The notes: a model not told the origin generated them from the sequence alone. A stretch of 64,000 nucleotides of DNA from a bacterium (GCA_036504735.1 DASXUQ010000012.1:1-64000), one strand, 5' to 3'; shown: positions 43,178 to 52,758, counted from the first letter of the stretch. Translations and numbers: made by a program.

Positions 43178-43870
43178 TTACCACGGAATAATTTTCTTGT
43201 CGTGCCAGAAGAGTCCGGTCTGATCGGGCGGCGCTTCGGTGGCCAGCCACACGGGAGTCTCCGCGCCTTTCTCCACAGAACGCGGCGCCATTGTGCCGCC
43301 CATGTCGGTGCGCACCCAGCCGGGATTGACCGCGTTGACGGTTACCCCCTTCGGCTTGAGCGCGATGGCAAGCTGGCAGGTGATGGCGTTCATCGTGGTT
43401 TTGCTGATGCTGTACACCGGCGCATAGGCGCTCATCCCGCGGCAGATCTGCCCTGCGCCGCTGGAGACATTGATCACGCGCCCGCCGTGCCGCAGCAACG
43501 GCGCCGCCGCCTGCGTGACATAGAGGCAGCCGAAGGCGTTGGTGCTCATCGTCTGGCTGAGAATGTCGGGCGCCACGGTGAGAATATTGTCGGCCTCGTC
43601 CAGCGAGATGCCCGCGTTATTCACGAGCACATCCAGCGCGTCCGCACTTTGCAGCAGCGTTTGAAAGGCGGCGTGGATCGAGCCGGTTTGCGACACGTCC
43701 ATGCTCACGAAGCGCGCGTCCAGATTGCGCTCGCAGAGCGCTGCCGCCGCTTTTCTGCCGGCGGCTTCATCCCGCCCGCACAGCCACACCCGGAAGCGGC
43801 GCTGCGCGAGTTGTTGGGCGATTTCCAGGCCGATGCCCCGCGTCGAGCCGGTAATCAGAGCTGTTTTCAT
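43178..43870 (-). CDS. Short-chain dehydrogenase/reductase
   Basis: 230 residues from the ATG at 43870 (GGGAG 10 nt upstream). NAD(P)-binding GSTRGIG (8-14), the structural LVNNAG (82-87), catalytic S136/S137 in VINVSSG, Y153 and K157 in VYSISK, and NPGWVRTDMGG near the C-terminus: a complete classical SDR. The Arg in the glycine motif and the CGRDEAAG at the end of beta2 favour NADPH. Substrate unknown. The last residues (LFWHDKKIIPW) resemble SDRs that act on carbonyl metabolites. It overlaps nothing but is 4 bp from the trehalose-synthase-like gene and 17 bp from the AhpD-like gene. Confidence 0.92.
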   Translation of the reverse strand: MKTALITGSTRGIGLEIAQQLAQRRFRVWLCGRDEAAGRKAAAALCERNLDARFVSMDVSQTGSIHAAFQTLLQSADALDVLVNNAGISLDEADNILTVAPDILSQTMSTNAFGCLYVTQAAAPLLRHGGRVINVSSGAGQICRGMSAYAPVYSISKTTMNAITCQLAIALKPKGVTVNAVNPGWVRTDMGGTMAPRSVEKGAETPVWLATEAPPDQTGLFWHDKKIIPW

Positions 43871-43887
43871 GGAAAGCATTCTCCCGC

Positions 43888-44373
43888 TCACGCGGCGCTG
43901 ACAGAGTTGGACATGGACGCCGTGACGGCGCGGTGCGATCCCGGCACGGCGCGGAACGCGATGCTCAGCCGGTTCCAGCCGTTGATCGTCACCACCGCCA
44001 GCGTCAGATTCACCAGTTCCGAATCGTTGAATTGCCGGCGAGCTTCGGCATAGACTTCATCGGGCACGTGCCCAACGGTGAGCAGGGTCACGGCTTCGGT
44101 CCACGCCAGCGCGGCGCGTTCGCGGTCGGTGTAGAAGGTGGTGTGCCGCCAGGCGTCCAGTTCGTAGATTCGCTGTTCATGCTCGCCCCGCGCGCGGGCT
44201 TCCTTGGCGTGCAGGTCAATACAGAAGGCGCAGCCGTTCAATTGCGAGGCCCGGATCTTGATCAGATCCAGCAGCGATTTTTCCAGCCCGGAGTTGTTCA
44301 CCTCCCTGTCCAAGACCAGCATGGCTTTGTAAACGTCCGGAGCTACCTTGTCATAATCAATCCGTGCGTGCAT
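43888..44373 (-). CDS. Carboxymuconolactone decarboxylase family protein (AhpD-like)
   Basis: 161 residues from the ATG at 44373, which has GAGG 5 nt upstream; the longer frame to 44457 is not preferred. The AhpD core motif NGCAFCIDLHAKEAR gives the redox cysteines C48 and C51 with H55. The C-terminal ELVNLTLAVVTINGWNRLSI is the conserved end of the family. Probably a peroxidase-type or alkylhydroperoxidase reductase, cytoplasmic. First gene of the five-gene operon that continues through the SDR, two GH13 enzymes and the methyltransferase. Confidence 0.92.
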   Translation of the reverse strand: MHARIDYDKVAPDVYKAMLVLDREVNNSGLEKSLLDLIKIRASQLNGCAFCIDLHAKEARARGEHEQRIYELDAWRHTTFYTDRERAALAWTEAVTLLTVGHVPDEVYAEARRQFNDSELVNLTLAVVTINGWNRLSIAFRAVPGSHRAVTASMSNSVSAA

Positions 44374-44640
44374 GTTCGCCTCATGGATTTGTGAGTAAGA
44401 TGTTCGGTGGGGGCTATCCGATGTGTCTCGGCAGAGGGCAGACGGTGGGAGGAACACTCCTGATCAGACCCTATCAGAACGCGCCGCACTTCTCGGCAGA
44501 GTGCCGTGCGGGCACGTGCGCGGCGGTTTGTATACTGCGCGTTTTCTTCCACCATCCCGGCCCATCGCGATTCACCTATAATAAACTGCGCATCCGGCCC
44601 AATGTCTCCAGCGAATCGGCAGGATCATGCACATCCTGAA
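44374..44640. other. Intergenic region before the AhpD-like operon
   Basis: No gene. It should hold the promoter of the leftward operon. TATACA and TTTATTATAG on the minus strand are -10-like, but neither has a good -35 at 16-18 bp. Confidence 0.4.
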
Positions 44641-44648
44641 AAGAGAAC

Positions 44649-44671
44649 GGGCGCGGTCAAAAACCGCGCCC
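44649..44671 (-). terminator. Terminator of the large PAS kinase
   Basis: Nine-bp perfect stem GGGCGCGGT / ACCGCGCCC with a 5-nt loop, 29 bp past the kinase stop. On the minus strand it is followed by GTTCTCTTTTC. Confidence 0.65.
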
Positions 44672-44699
44672 GCCGGCAAGGGATCGTCTGTGTCACACC

Positions 44700-47600
44700 C
44701 TACGATGAAGCCGTTCGCGGCACTTCATCTTCGACCTGAACGGGTAAGGTAATGTGAAAGGTAGTGCCGCGGTTCTCGATGGTCTCGAAGGAGATCAAGC
44801 CTCCCATGCTCTCCACCAAGCTGCGGGTTACCGAGAGCCCTAATCCGAGGCCGCCGGTGGTCTCACCCTCCTTGGTGGTGAAGAACGGCTCGAAGATTCT
44901 CGACTGCACCTCTTCGGGAATGCCGCCGCCTTGATCCGCAATATCGAGGGCCAGAACGCTGCCGCGGAGAATGCACTCCACGCGCACGGTCGCGCCCTGC
45001 GGCGAGGCTTCGATGGCGTTCTGCAACACGTTAAACAGCACCTGCTTGAGCGAGTCGCTGTGAATCCGGACCGGCTTTCCGGCCCGCGCCGTCTCCTGCT
45101 CGACTTTAATGCCTTGCGAGCGGATGTTCCCTTGCAGCAGGATTACCACGTCTTGAATGGCATCCGCCGGCCGGATCACTTCCGGTTCTCGGCGCTCCGG
45201 ACGGTAAAGTTCGAACATCTGGCGCACGATGCGGGCGATGCGGTCCAATTCTCGCTCGATGCGGTTGACGAACTCGAAGTGCTTGTAGTCTTCCGGAATG
45301 GCCTTCTTGACCAGCAGGAAGGAGTTCTTCACTCCGGCCAGGGGGTTGTTGATCTCGTGGGCGATGCGCGCGGCCATGCGGCCCACCGACACCTGCTTCT
45401 CGCTTTCCAGCCGCTGCCGCTCAAGCTTGCGGATCTGCGCCGTACGCTCCTCGATAATCCGTTCGAGTTCTTCCGAGTGCCGCCGGATCTGCTCTTCCGT
45501 CTTCTTGCGGTCGGTAATATCCTGCACCGCGCCGATCATCCTCTGCAGACGATGATGGTCGTCGAACACGATCACCGCGTGCTCCACAACAATGCGCATA
45601 TCCCCGTCGGGCCGGAGGATGCGGTGCTCCACGGTGTAGGGCTCATGCAGGGCAATGGCGCGGTCTACCGCTTCCCGCACCAGATCGCGGTCGTCGGGGT
45701 GAACGTGTTCGAAGAACAGACTGTTGGTCACGTTGACGCCGCCGGGTTCATAGCCGAAGATGCGAAAGACCTCATCGGACCAATGCAGCGGATTTTCTGC
45801 CGTCGCATCCGAAGTGTTCGCGAATTCGAATTCCCACGCGCCGAGGTGCGTCATCTGCCCGGCCTGCGCCAGAATCGCTTCACTGCGCTGCAGGGCTTCT
45901 TCAGACTGTTTGCGTTCGGTGATGTCCGTGTGGGTGCCTACGACGCGCAGCGGCCGCCCGTTGCCGTCCCAGGCCACAACTTTACCGCGGTCCAGAATCC
46001 AGCGGTACTGTCCGTCTTTGTGCTTCATGCGGAACTCGGCTTCCACCAGAGCCTTGGTGCTGCGGGAGAGATTCTCCGTCGCCGCGAGGGCCGCGGCGCG
46101 GTCGTCCGGATGAATCAGTTCTTCGAGTGTGTGCCGGTTCTGCGGCAGTTCGTAGGGCTCGTAGCCGAGCATCGTATACCACGTGGGGCTGTAAAAGGCG
46201 CGATCGTTCTGCGGATCCCAGTCCCACATGCCGATCCGAGTGGCTTCGAGGCCGGCCATAAGACGCGCCTCGCTGACCCGCAGCGCCTCTTCCATTTGCT
46301 TGCGTTCGGTAATGTCCGTTTCCGTGCCCAGAATCCGCTTGGGGCGTCCCAGCCGGTCCCATTTCACCACCTTGGCGCGCATCAGTACCCAGCGGTACTC
46401 ACCCGACTTGCAGCGCATGCGGTGTTCCAATTCAAAGCCCTTCGAACCGGGATTTAAAGCGTGCACCATGTCCTTGAGTGTGCCCGGCATGTCATCCGGA
46501 TGCACCAGCTTCTGCCACGAATCGAAAGTCATGGAGAGTTCGTAGGGGGTGTAACCCAGCATGGTGTACCACTGCGGTGAGTAGTAGATTTCATTGGGCG
46601 GCTTCCATTCCCAGAAGCCGATGCGGTTGGCTTCAAGGGCGGTATTCAGCCGTTCCCGCGAGGCCGTCAGGGCTTCCTCGGCTTCCTTCAGATCGGTGAC
46701 GTCGCGTCCCACGCAGATGGCCGTGTTCCGCTTCCCATGCTCATCGGCCACGGCGGTGTTGCGCCAGGAGAGCCAACGCCAGCCGTCGGTGGTCATGGTG
46801 CGGGCTTCGATCTCGCTGCGGAACGCCGGCGGCTCAAAGGTCTTCTGCCACGCTTCGTCCACACGCGTCTGATCGTCGGGGTGGATTTCCGGCACGTACC
46901 TTGTATCGAGAACCTCTTCTTCGGTCTTACCTACCAATTTCAGGTAATTGGAATTGACATACAGCCGACGGCCATCACGGCTCATCCGCGCCACCATGTC
47001 CGTCTGGTTCTCCACGAGGAACTGATAATCTTCCTTGGCCTTGCGCAGGTCCTCTTCCGCGCGTTTGCGTTCGGTGATATCGCGGTACGCGGACACATAC
47101 CCCGCAATTCTCCCGTCCGCCGCCCGCAGCGCCGCAGATTGAACATGTGCGGTAAACGCCGTGCCGTCCGGATGCCGGAATCCGGATTCGAACTCCACGG
47201 TCCGTCCCGCCGCCAGATCATCGGCGATAGCCTCGCGTTCTTCCGCCGTGTGAGAAGACGGAATCACATCAAAGGCGTACTTGCCTATCGCCTGGCCGGC
47301 TTTTATGCTGAAGAGGTCTTCGGCGGCGCGGTTCCATGTTGTAATATGGAAGACCGGATCCACCGCCACGATGGCGTCGCGTACACGGTCCAGTACAAAG
47401 GCCTGGTGGACGCGATCTTCTTCAGCCTTATGGCGGTCGGTAATGTCGCTGACCGTCAGCACCGCCAGCAGCAGCTTGCCTTGGTCATCCCGCACAAGGG
47501 TGCCGGCGTAGCTGAAGACCCGCTGCCAGTCGCTGCCGACCCGCGAAATCCGCAGGTCCCAGTCCCGCAACGGCTCTCCGCGCAAGATGCGGGACAGGGG

Positions 47601-49976
47601 CCAATCCTCGAAGAACACCGGCGTGCCATCCATCTCCCGCAGTTCGAATACGCGGGTGAACTCCGGCAATCTGCGCCGCGCTTCCTCGAGAGTCTCATAG
47701 CCATGCATATCCAGCGCGGCACGGTTCCACTCGATGAGGTTGCCCTCAAGATCCGAGACAATCACACCTTCGGCAAGCGTGTCGATCACGGTGCGCAGTT
47801 GGGCTTCGCTGCGCCGCAGCGCCTCATCGGTCCGCCGCCGATCATAAATTTCCTCTTCAAGCTGCGCGTTCAATTCTTCCAGATCGTTGTTGAGCTGACG
47901 GAGACGTTCCGCGCGGTCGGCCAACTCCTCTTCGGCCTGCTTGCGCTGGGTAATGTCCCGGGTTACGATCACGGCGAGGATCTGCGTGCCGTCTTCTTCG
48001 AACACAGGCTGGCCGCTGAAGCTGAAATACCACTCCTGCCCGGTGTCGGTACGTCGCGCGCGCAACTCCCGTTCACTCACGGTTCTCCCGCGCAGCACAT
48101 GGGAAACCGGCCAGTCTTCCAGCGGCAGCGGCGTGCCGTCCAGACTCATGATCTGGAACACCGAAGCAAAGTAATCCAGATTCTTTTTCATCTCATCGGG
48201 ACTGTTGTACCCGCACATTTTGGCTTCGGCCTTGTTCACCAGCCGGAAATGGCCCTGCATGTCCGTGACCACGATGCCGTCATCCACCGACTCGAACACC
48301 GCCTCAAGCTGCGCCTGCTCGCGGACGGCACTCTGCACCGCCCACCGCAGAGCCTCTTCCATTTCTTTGCGCTGGGTGATTTCACGGTTCACCTGCATAA
48401 AGGCGATAGGAGCCCCGTTGTGGTCGCGCTGCACTGCCCAGCGGCTGGTAACCACCAGCTTGCGGACGTCCCGCGTGATGTCCGTAATTTCGACTTCGTA
48501 ACTCCCCTCGCGCAGGACCCGTTCTTTGATCTCGTCATAAGGAACAGTGGTCTGCGCCATCAACAGTTCGTGCACCACCTGTCCGAGCGCTTCCTCGCGC
48601 GTCCAGCCGTAGAGCCGCTCGGCGCCGCGATTCCAATAGATGCAGCGGTCTTCCAGATCCCTTACGATAATCGCGTCGTCTTCGAGATCGAACAGATCCG
48701 CTTGATGCCGCAGCGACTGCTCCATCTGCTTTCGCGCGGTTATGTCGCGGTTGATTTGCAGAAAGGAAACTTCCTGCTCATCGTTGCGACGCAAGGTCCA
48801 GCGGCTGGCCGTAGTAATACCGCGCCCATCCTTGGTATATTGTTCCAGTTCGCAGCTATAAGATCCGGCACGCAATAGTTCGGCTTCCAGATCGCCAAAG
48901 GACTCCGGAAACTTCGTGTGGAGCAGTTCATACGCAATCTGGCCCACCGCTTCGCCGGCGGTGAACCCGTACGTGTGCTCCGCGCCCTGGTTCCAGTAGA
49001 GAATCCGGTCCTTGTCATCGCAGACCAGAATCGCGTCTTCGGCCAGGTCCAGCAGTTCGGCCTGATCGCGCAGCATGTCGGTCACTTCCCGCCGCCGGCG
49101 CATCTCGCGGCGCAGCCGCTCGTTGGCGGACACCAGATCGTCGTGCGCATCGCGCAATTCTTCTTCCGTGCGGTGCGCGGCGGTGATATTCACCGACGCC
49201 GTCAACAGGCCCGTCACGTTCCCTTTGGAATCTTTCTGCGGCTCGATGATCACATTATGGTATGTGATCCGCTTGTTGAAGATCAGCTTGATCTCATCGT
49301 GCACCCGCTCGCCGGTTCGAATCACCTGCGACTTCAGGTCTATCAGCTCTTTTCCGCCGTTCGCCCCAAACAGCTCCTCATCGGTTTTGCCGATAATCTG
49401 CTGGGCATCCGAGATCGGCGACACCGGATTGAACACCGACACGTAGCGCAGATCTTCGTCCTGCCGCCAGACGGTGACCGGAGAATTTTGCAGCGCCAGC
49501 CGCAGCGTCTCCGCGTCGAAGGCCGGGGCCTCTGCCGGCGGGGGCGGCGGGGTTTCTATGATTTCTTCGAGGCGGGGATGCTTGCCCACCGCGCGCCGCA
49601 GCGCGTAGGACAGCAGGCCGCAGGCCGCCTGCTGGCGCGAGACCACGTCGAAGGCTCCCGCTTCGAACAGTTCTATCGTGCGCGCGCAGTCATCGTGGGC
49701 GGCCAGCACGACCACCTTGCCGGTCCTGGCCGCCGAATTCAGCAGTTCGAGCGCATCGCAATCGGAAGAATCACGAATCACGACCAGATTATACGACGTT
49801 CCGCTGCTGAGAAGACCTTGCGCCTCGCGGGGACGCATCGTGGTCAACTTAGCTTGAGGTGCTCCCGCTTCCCGCAGCGCCGTCTGCAAACCGCGGATTC
49901 CCGAATCTTGTTCGGCGACTGCCAGCGCGGTGAAGGGTTCTGCGGGAGCGTCTTTCGTGTGTGACTTTCGTGACAT
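44700..49976 (-). CDS. Large pseudo-receiver sensor histidine kinase with ten PAS domains
   Basis: 1,758 residues. An N-terminal receiver-like domain (about 15-130) keeps D69 but has R114 instead of the receiver lysine and lacks the acidic pocket. Ten PAS/PAC units follow, each ending near a DITxRK motif; units 2-3 and units 8-9 (both with FYSPTWYTMLGY or YYSPQWYTMLGY) are recent internal duplications. Then a coiled coil, HisKA with H1540 in RIAHEINNPLAG, and HATPase with DQGGGIPEEVQ and GGLGLGLSVTRS. No membrane segment, so a soluble multi-input sensor. Clear paralogue of the kinase at 36779-38431. No receiver partner is nearby. A terminator-like hairpin precedes the gene by 36 nt. Confidence 0.94.
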   Translation of the reverse strand: MSRKSHTKDAPAEPFTALAVAEQDSGIRGLQTALREAGAPQAKLTTMRPREAQGLLSSGTSYNLVVIRDSSDCDALELLNSAARTGKVVVLAAHDDCARTIELFEAGAFDVVSRQQAACGLLSYALRRAVGKHPRLEEIIETPPPPPAEAPAFDAETLRLALQNSPVTVWRQDEDLRYVSVFNPVSPISDAQQIIGKTDEELFGANGGKELIDLKSQVIRTGERVHDEIKLIFNKRITYHNVIIEPQKDSKGNVTGLLTASVNITAAHRTEEELRDAHDDLVSANERLRREMRRRREVTDMLRDQAELLDLAEDAILVCDDKDRILYWNQGAEHTYGFTAGEAVGQIAYELLHTKFPESFGDLEAELLRAGSYSCELEQYTKDGRGITTASRWTLRRNDEQEVSFLQINRDITARKQMEQSLRHQADLFDLEDDAIIVRDLEDRCIYWNRGAERLYGWTREEALGQVVHELLMAQTTVPYDEIKERVLREGSYEVEITDITRDVRKLVVTSRWAVQRDHNGAPIAFMQVNREITQRKEMEEALRWAVQSAVREQAQLEAVFESVDDGIVVTDMQGHFRLVNKAEAKMCGYNSPDEMKKNLDYFASVFQIMSLDGTPLPLEDWPVSHVLRGRTVSERELRARRTDTGQEWYFSFSGQPVFEEDGTQILAVIVTRDITQRKQAEEELADRAERLRQLNNDLEELNAQLEEEIYDRRRTDEALRRSEAQLRTVIDTLAEGVIVSDLEGNLIEWNRAALDMHGYETLEEARRRLPEFTRVFELREMDGTPVFFEDWPLSRILRGEPLRDWDLRISRVGSDWQRVFSYAGTLVRDDQGKLLLAVLTVSDITDRHKAEEDRVHQAFVLDRVRDAIVAVDPVFHITTWNRAAEDLFSIKAGQAIGKYAFDVIPSSHTAEEREAIADDLAAGRTVEFESGFRHPDGTAFTAHVQSAALRAADGRIAGYVSAYRDITERKRAEEDLRKAKEDYQFLVENQTDMVARMSRDGRRLYVNSNYLKLVGKTEEEVLDTRYVPEIHPDDQTRVDEAWQKTFEPPAFRSEIEARTMTTDGWRWLSWRNTAVADEHGKRNTAICVGRDVTDLKEAEEALTASRERLNTALEANRIGFWEWKPPNEIYYSPQWYTMLGYTPYELSMTFDSWQKLVHPDDMPGTLKDMVHALNPGSKGFELEHRMRCKSGEYRWVLMRAKVVKWDRLGRPKRILGTETDITERKQMEEALRVSEARLMAGLEATRIGMWDWDPQNDRAFYSPTWYTMLGYEPYELPQNRHTLEELIHPDDRAAALAATENLSRSTKALVEAEFRMKHKDGQYRWILDRGKVVAWDGNGRPLRVVGTHTDITERKQSEEALQRSEAILAQAGQMTHLGAWEFEFANTSDATAENPLHWSDEVFRIFGYEPGGVNVTNSLFFEHVHPDDRDLVREAVDRAIALHEPYTVEHRILRPDGDMRIVVEHAVIVFDDHHRLQRMIGAVQDITDRKKTEEQIRRHSEELERIIEERTAQIRKLERQRLESEKQVSVGRMAARIAHEINNPLAGVKNSFLLVKKAIPEDYKHFEFVNRIERELDRIARIVRQMFELYRPERREPEVIRPADAIQDVVILLQGNIRSQGIKVEQETARAGKPVRIHSDSLKQVLFNVLQNAIEASPQGATVRVECILRGSVLALDIADQGGGIPEEVQSRIFEPFFTTKEGETTGGLGLGLSVTRSLVESMGGLISFETIENRGTTFHITLPVQVEDEVPRTASS

Positions 49977-50004
49977 AAGGCGATTTTTTAGATAGGGTAT
50001 GACA

Positions 50005-50050
50005 GAGAAAAAGGCGGCTAACGCTACATCAGCTGCGCCACCGCCCCCGG
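50005..50050 (-). promoter_or_regulatory. Candidate attenuator hairpin of the large PAS kinase
   Basis: On the minus strand GGCGG (50045-50041), TGG, CGC, 10-nt loop, GCG, TTAG, CCGCC (50017-50013), then TTTTTCTC. The layout, 10-nt loop and distance to the start codon match the hairpin before the short kinase. A 62-codon frame (50241-50053) ends just before it. Confidence 0.5.
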
Positions 50051-50575
50051 CTCTACTGCAAGTATTCGGATTCAGCCCAGATGGTGCGGATGCGGCGGAT
50101 ACTCGCGCACGGATGCGTAAGTGAGATCAAGGTGCTGGATGATTGCTGGGTCACGTCACGCAAAATGACTTCTGCGCACGTTCCGGAGCAATTCATAGTA
50201 TGCAACCACATTAATTTAGGACACGCGCGTAGGAAAAGCAAGTTGCTTCCGAATTAATTTTCCATCTCAGCGGGAGCAGGAAATTTATTTGGAAAAATTC
50301 AATTTCTAAGGGTGCGTCTCTCGCCAAGTCAAACCGCCGCATTGTCGGCATATTCCGGAAGATGCGAGCCCTTGATATTTGAACGTGTGCCTCTGCGATC
50401 AAGTTGCCGAGCCGAACGGAGCCTTAGGCATCTTAAGAGGTGACTTAGTTTATCTAACCTCATCTACCTGTATGGCTATCGAAAAGAAGATCCTTCTTGC
50501 CGATGCTCCACTTTGCTTCTGCTGGAGGATCACAGTTGATCCTAATCTGTTCGGAGTAGACGGGGCCTTCGTTGA
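50051..50575. other. Intergenic region upstream of the large kinase
   Basis: No supported gene. AT-rich at 50210-50310. A 62-codon minus frame (50241-50053) ends right before the leader hairpin; it has no clear ribosome site and I treat it only as a possible leader ORF. A 136-codon plus frame at 50379 is antisense and overlaps the pepF end; rejected. Confidence 0.4.
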
Positions 50576-50582
50576 AAAAAGA

Positions 50583-50609
50583 AAGACCGGCCCTCTTTGG
50601 GCCGGTCTT
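50583..50609 (-). terminator. Strong intrinsic terminator of pepF
   Basis: Eleven-bp perfect stem AAGACCGGCCC / GGGCCGGTCTT with loop TCTTT, followed on the minus strand by TTTCTTTTTT. It ends 24 bp past the pepF stop. Confidence 0.9.
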
Positions 50610-50632
50610 CACAATCTCGCTGCAAAAAAGCG

Positions 50633-52537
50633 TCAGATTCGCTTGGTCTGCTTCAGCAGCCGTTCCATCTCGTCCACCAGTTCGGACAGCTTCTTCATGG
50701 TGGCATCCACCGGAGCAGAGGTGCTCATGTCGACGCCGGCGTCCTTCAGCAGGTCCAGCGGGTACTTTGAGCTGCCGCCGGACAGGTAGCCGATGTAGGC
50801 TTCCCGCGCGCCCTTCTCGCCCTTCAGCACCTTCTGCGAGAGCGCCTGCGAGGCACAGTAGCTCGTGGCATACTTGTAGACGTAGAAATTACGGTAGAAG
50901 TGCGGAATGCGCGCCCACGTGTAACCGTATTCCGGATCGAGCACCACGCTGTTGCCGTAGTAGGACTTCAGCGTTTCAATGTACATCTGCGACAGGCTCT
51001 CGGCGGTCAACGGTTCGCCCGCTTCGGCGGCGCGGTGCATCTTCAGTTCGAAGTCGGCGAACATCACCTGCGTGATGACCGTTCCGCGAATGTTGTCGAT
51101 GTACTGGTTGATCAGGTACAGGCGCTTGGCGGGATCCTTCTCCTTCTTCAGCAGATAATCCATCAGCAGCGCTTCATTGAAGGTCGACGCCACTTCGGCG
51201 TTGAACAGCGTGTACTGGCTGTAAGCGTAGGGCTGGTACTTGTTGCTGTGCCACGTGTGCATGCTGTGGCCCATCTCGTGCGCCGTGGTGAACATGTCGT
51301 CGAGCTGGTTATTGTAGTTCAGCAGCATGTACGGGTGCGCCATGTAGCTGCCCCAACTGTACGCGCCGTCGCGCTTGGCCTTGGTTTCATAGACGTCGAT
51401 CCAGCGGCTGTTGAAGCCGACCTTCATCGGCTCGACATAATCCTTGCCCAGCGGAGCCATAGCCAGTTCGATGGTCTTCACGGCGTCGTCATACTCAACG
51501 TGCTGCTTGGTCTCGGGGATCAGCGGCGCAAACATATCGTAGAAGTGAATCGAATCCAGCTTGAGGGCGCGGCGGCGCAGATCGGCATAGCGCTGAATGG
51601 TCGCCGTGTTCTTCTTCACCGTCTCGATCAGATTCAGGTACACGGTGGTGTCGATGTTGTCATTATCCAGCGCGGCCTGCACGCAGGAATTATAGTGGCG
51701 CGCGCGGGCATAGAACAGATCGCCGGCAATGTTGCCGGTCATCAGCGCGGCTTCGGTGTTCTCATACTGCTTGTAGGTGTTCAGCATTCCGATGGCGCAG
51801 TCGCGGCGCACGCGGGCGTCGGAGGAACGCAGCAGCATGCCCATGCGGCCTTCGGAAAGCTGCACGTCGTTGCCCTGCTCATCCTTCATCGTGGGAAACT
51901 TGATATCCGTCACACGTAACGAGGTGTTGGCGTTGACATAGCCGCCGGCGGTCTCGCCGGACAGCGCCAGCAGGCGCTCTTCGACGGGGCTCAGCGTGTG
52001 GGCGCGGGTGCGAAAAGCGTCGTCGACCTTGTGGCGGTAGAGCGCCAGATCCGGCTTGCTCTTGTACCAGCTCTCCAGCGTGGCCGTAGGAATGGATACC
52101 AGTTCCGGTGTGAACCAGGACATGGCCTCGCCGATCTTGGACTGGACACTGCCCAGACGGTCCTTCATGCCGGTGTACTTCTGCACGCGGGTATCCTGAT
52201 CATAAGCCAGACCGGAATAGACCTGCAGGTTGTCGATCAGTTTGCCGGCAGCTTCGGCGGCCTTGTAAAAGCCCAGCAGATCGTCCGGCGACTTGCTGAC
52301 TTTGCCTTCGAAACCCTTGAGGGTCGGGACCATAGCCTCGACCGTCTTCAGATCCTTGTCCCAGTCGGCGTCCGACTTGTACAGCGCGGACAGATCCCAC
52401 TTGTACTTGTCCGCGACTTCCGACCGCTCCTTGAGTTCCTGTCCCGTGACCGGCAGGGACAGCATCACGACAAGAAGTGCGCTCAAAACGAAGCCAAACA
52501 ACAGATGCGGTGCTTTAGGGTGTTGAAATTGTCTCAT
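50633..52537 (-). CDS. pepF: Exported oligoendopeptidase F (peptidase M3)
   Basis: 634 residues from the ATG at 52537 (GGAGAG 6 nt upstream). Zinc metallopeptidase cleaving short peptides. HEMGHSMH gives H420, E421 and H424, with a Glu near 448 in FNAEVASTFNE as third ligand; the full M3B fold length (about 600) is present. Unusually for the family it starts with a signal peptide (LLFGFVLSALLVVMLSLPVTGQ in the first 33 residues), so it is periplasmic or secreted rather than cytosolic. It is monocistronic with its own terminator. A role in degrading peptides made by the neighbouring secreted proteases is plausible but unproved. Confidence 0.93.
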   Translation of the reverse strand: MRQFQHPKAPHLLFGFVLSALLVVMLSLPVTGQELKERSEVADKYKWDLSALYKSDADWDKDLKTVEAMVPTLKGFEGKVSKSPDDLLGFYKAAEAAGKLIDNLQVYSGLAYDQDTRVQKYTGMKDRLGSVQSKIGEAMSWFTPELVSIPTATLESWYKSKPDLALYRHKVDDAFRTRAHTLSPVEERLLALSGETAGGYVNANTSLRVTDIKFPTMKDEQGNDVQLSEGRMGMLLRSSDARVRRDCAIGMLNTYKQYENTEAALMTGNIAGDLFYARARHYNSCVQAALDNDNIDTTVYLNLIETVKKNTATIQRYADLRRRALKLDSIHFYDMFAPLIPETKQHVEYDDAVKTIELAMAPLGKDYVEPMKVGFNSRWIDVYETKAKRDGAYSWGSYMAHPYMLLNYNNQLDDMFTTAHEMGHSMHTWHSNKYQPYAYSQYTLFNAEVASTFNEALLMDYLLKKEKDPAKRLYLINQYIDNIRGTVITQVMFADFELKMHRAAEAGEPLTAESLSQMYIETLKSYYGNSVVLDPEYGYTWARIPHFYRNFYVYKYATSYCASQALSQKVLKGEKGAREAYIGYLSGGSSKYPLDLLKDAGVDMSTSAPVDATMKKLSELVDEMERLLKQTKRI

Positions 52538-52758
52538 GTTCACTCTCCGGAGTGGCAAATAGGGGAAATATGGAAGGAAGAAGCGGGTGAAGAAGGCGTG
52601 CAGGCAAACGGGGTTGCGGGGCTTTTCCTGACGCAGGGGATCTATGCTTTCAGACGGCGGGGCAAGCGATTTGTTTCGCCGGAATGATGCCTAAGATACG
52701 CTCTTTTTGGGTGGAAAACACACGGTGGAGCTTGGGGCAAATCCCCCATCTGGTTTCT
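52538..52758. other. Divergent promoter region between pepF and the M6 protease
   Basis: No gene. On the minus strand TATCTTAGG (52693-52685) is -10-like for pepF, the same hexamer as at the catalase promoter, but without a recognisable -35. Confidence 0.4.

Noticed and set aside
41536-43191. A 551-residue plus-strand frame
   Set aside because: Antisense to the trehalose-synthase-like gene with its intact GH13 motifs.
46737-48878. A 713-residue plus-strand frame
   Set aside because: Antisense to the ten-PAS kinase; composition is that of a shadow frame.
50053-50241. Possible leader peptide of 62 codons before the large kinase
   Set aside because: Its end next to the hairpin is suggestive, but there is no Shine-Dalgarno and no codon run that would explain attenuation; kept only as a remark.
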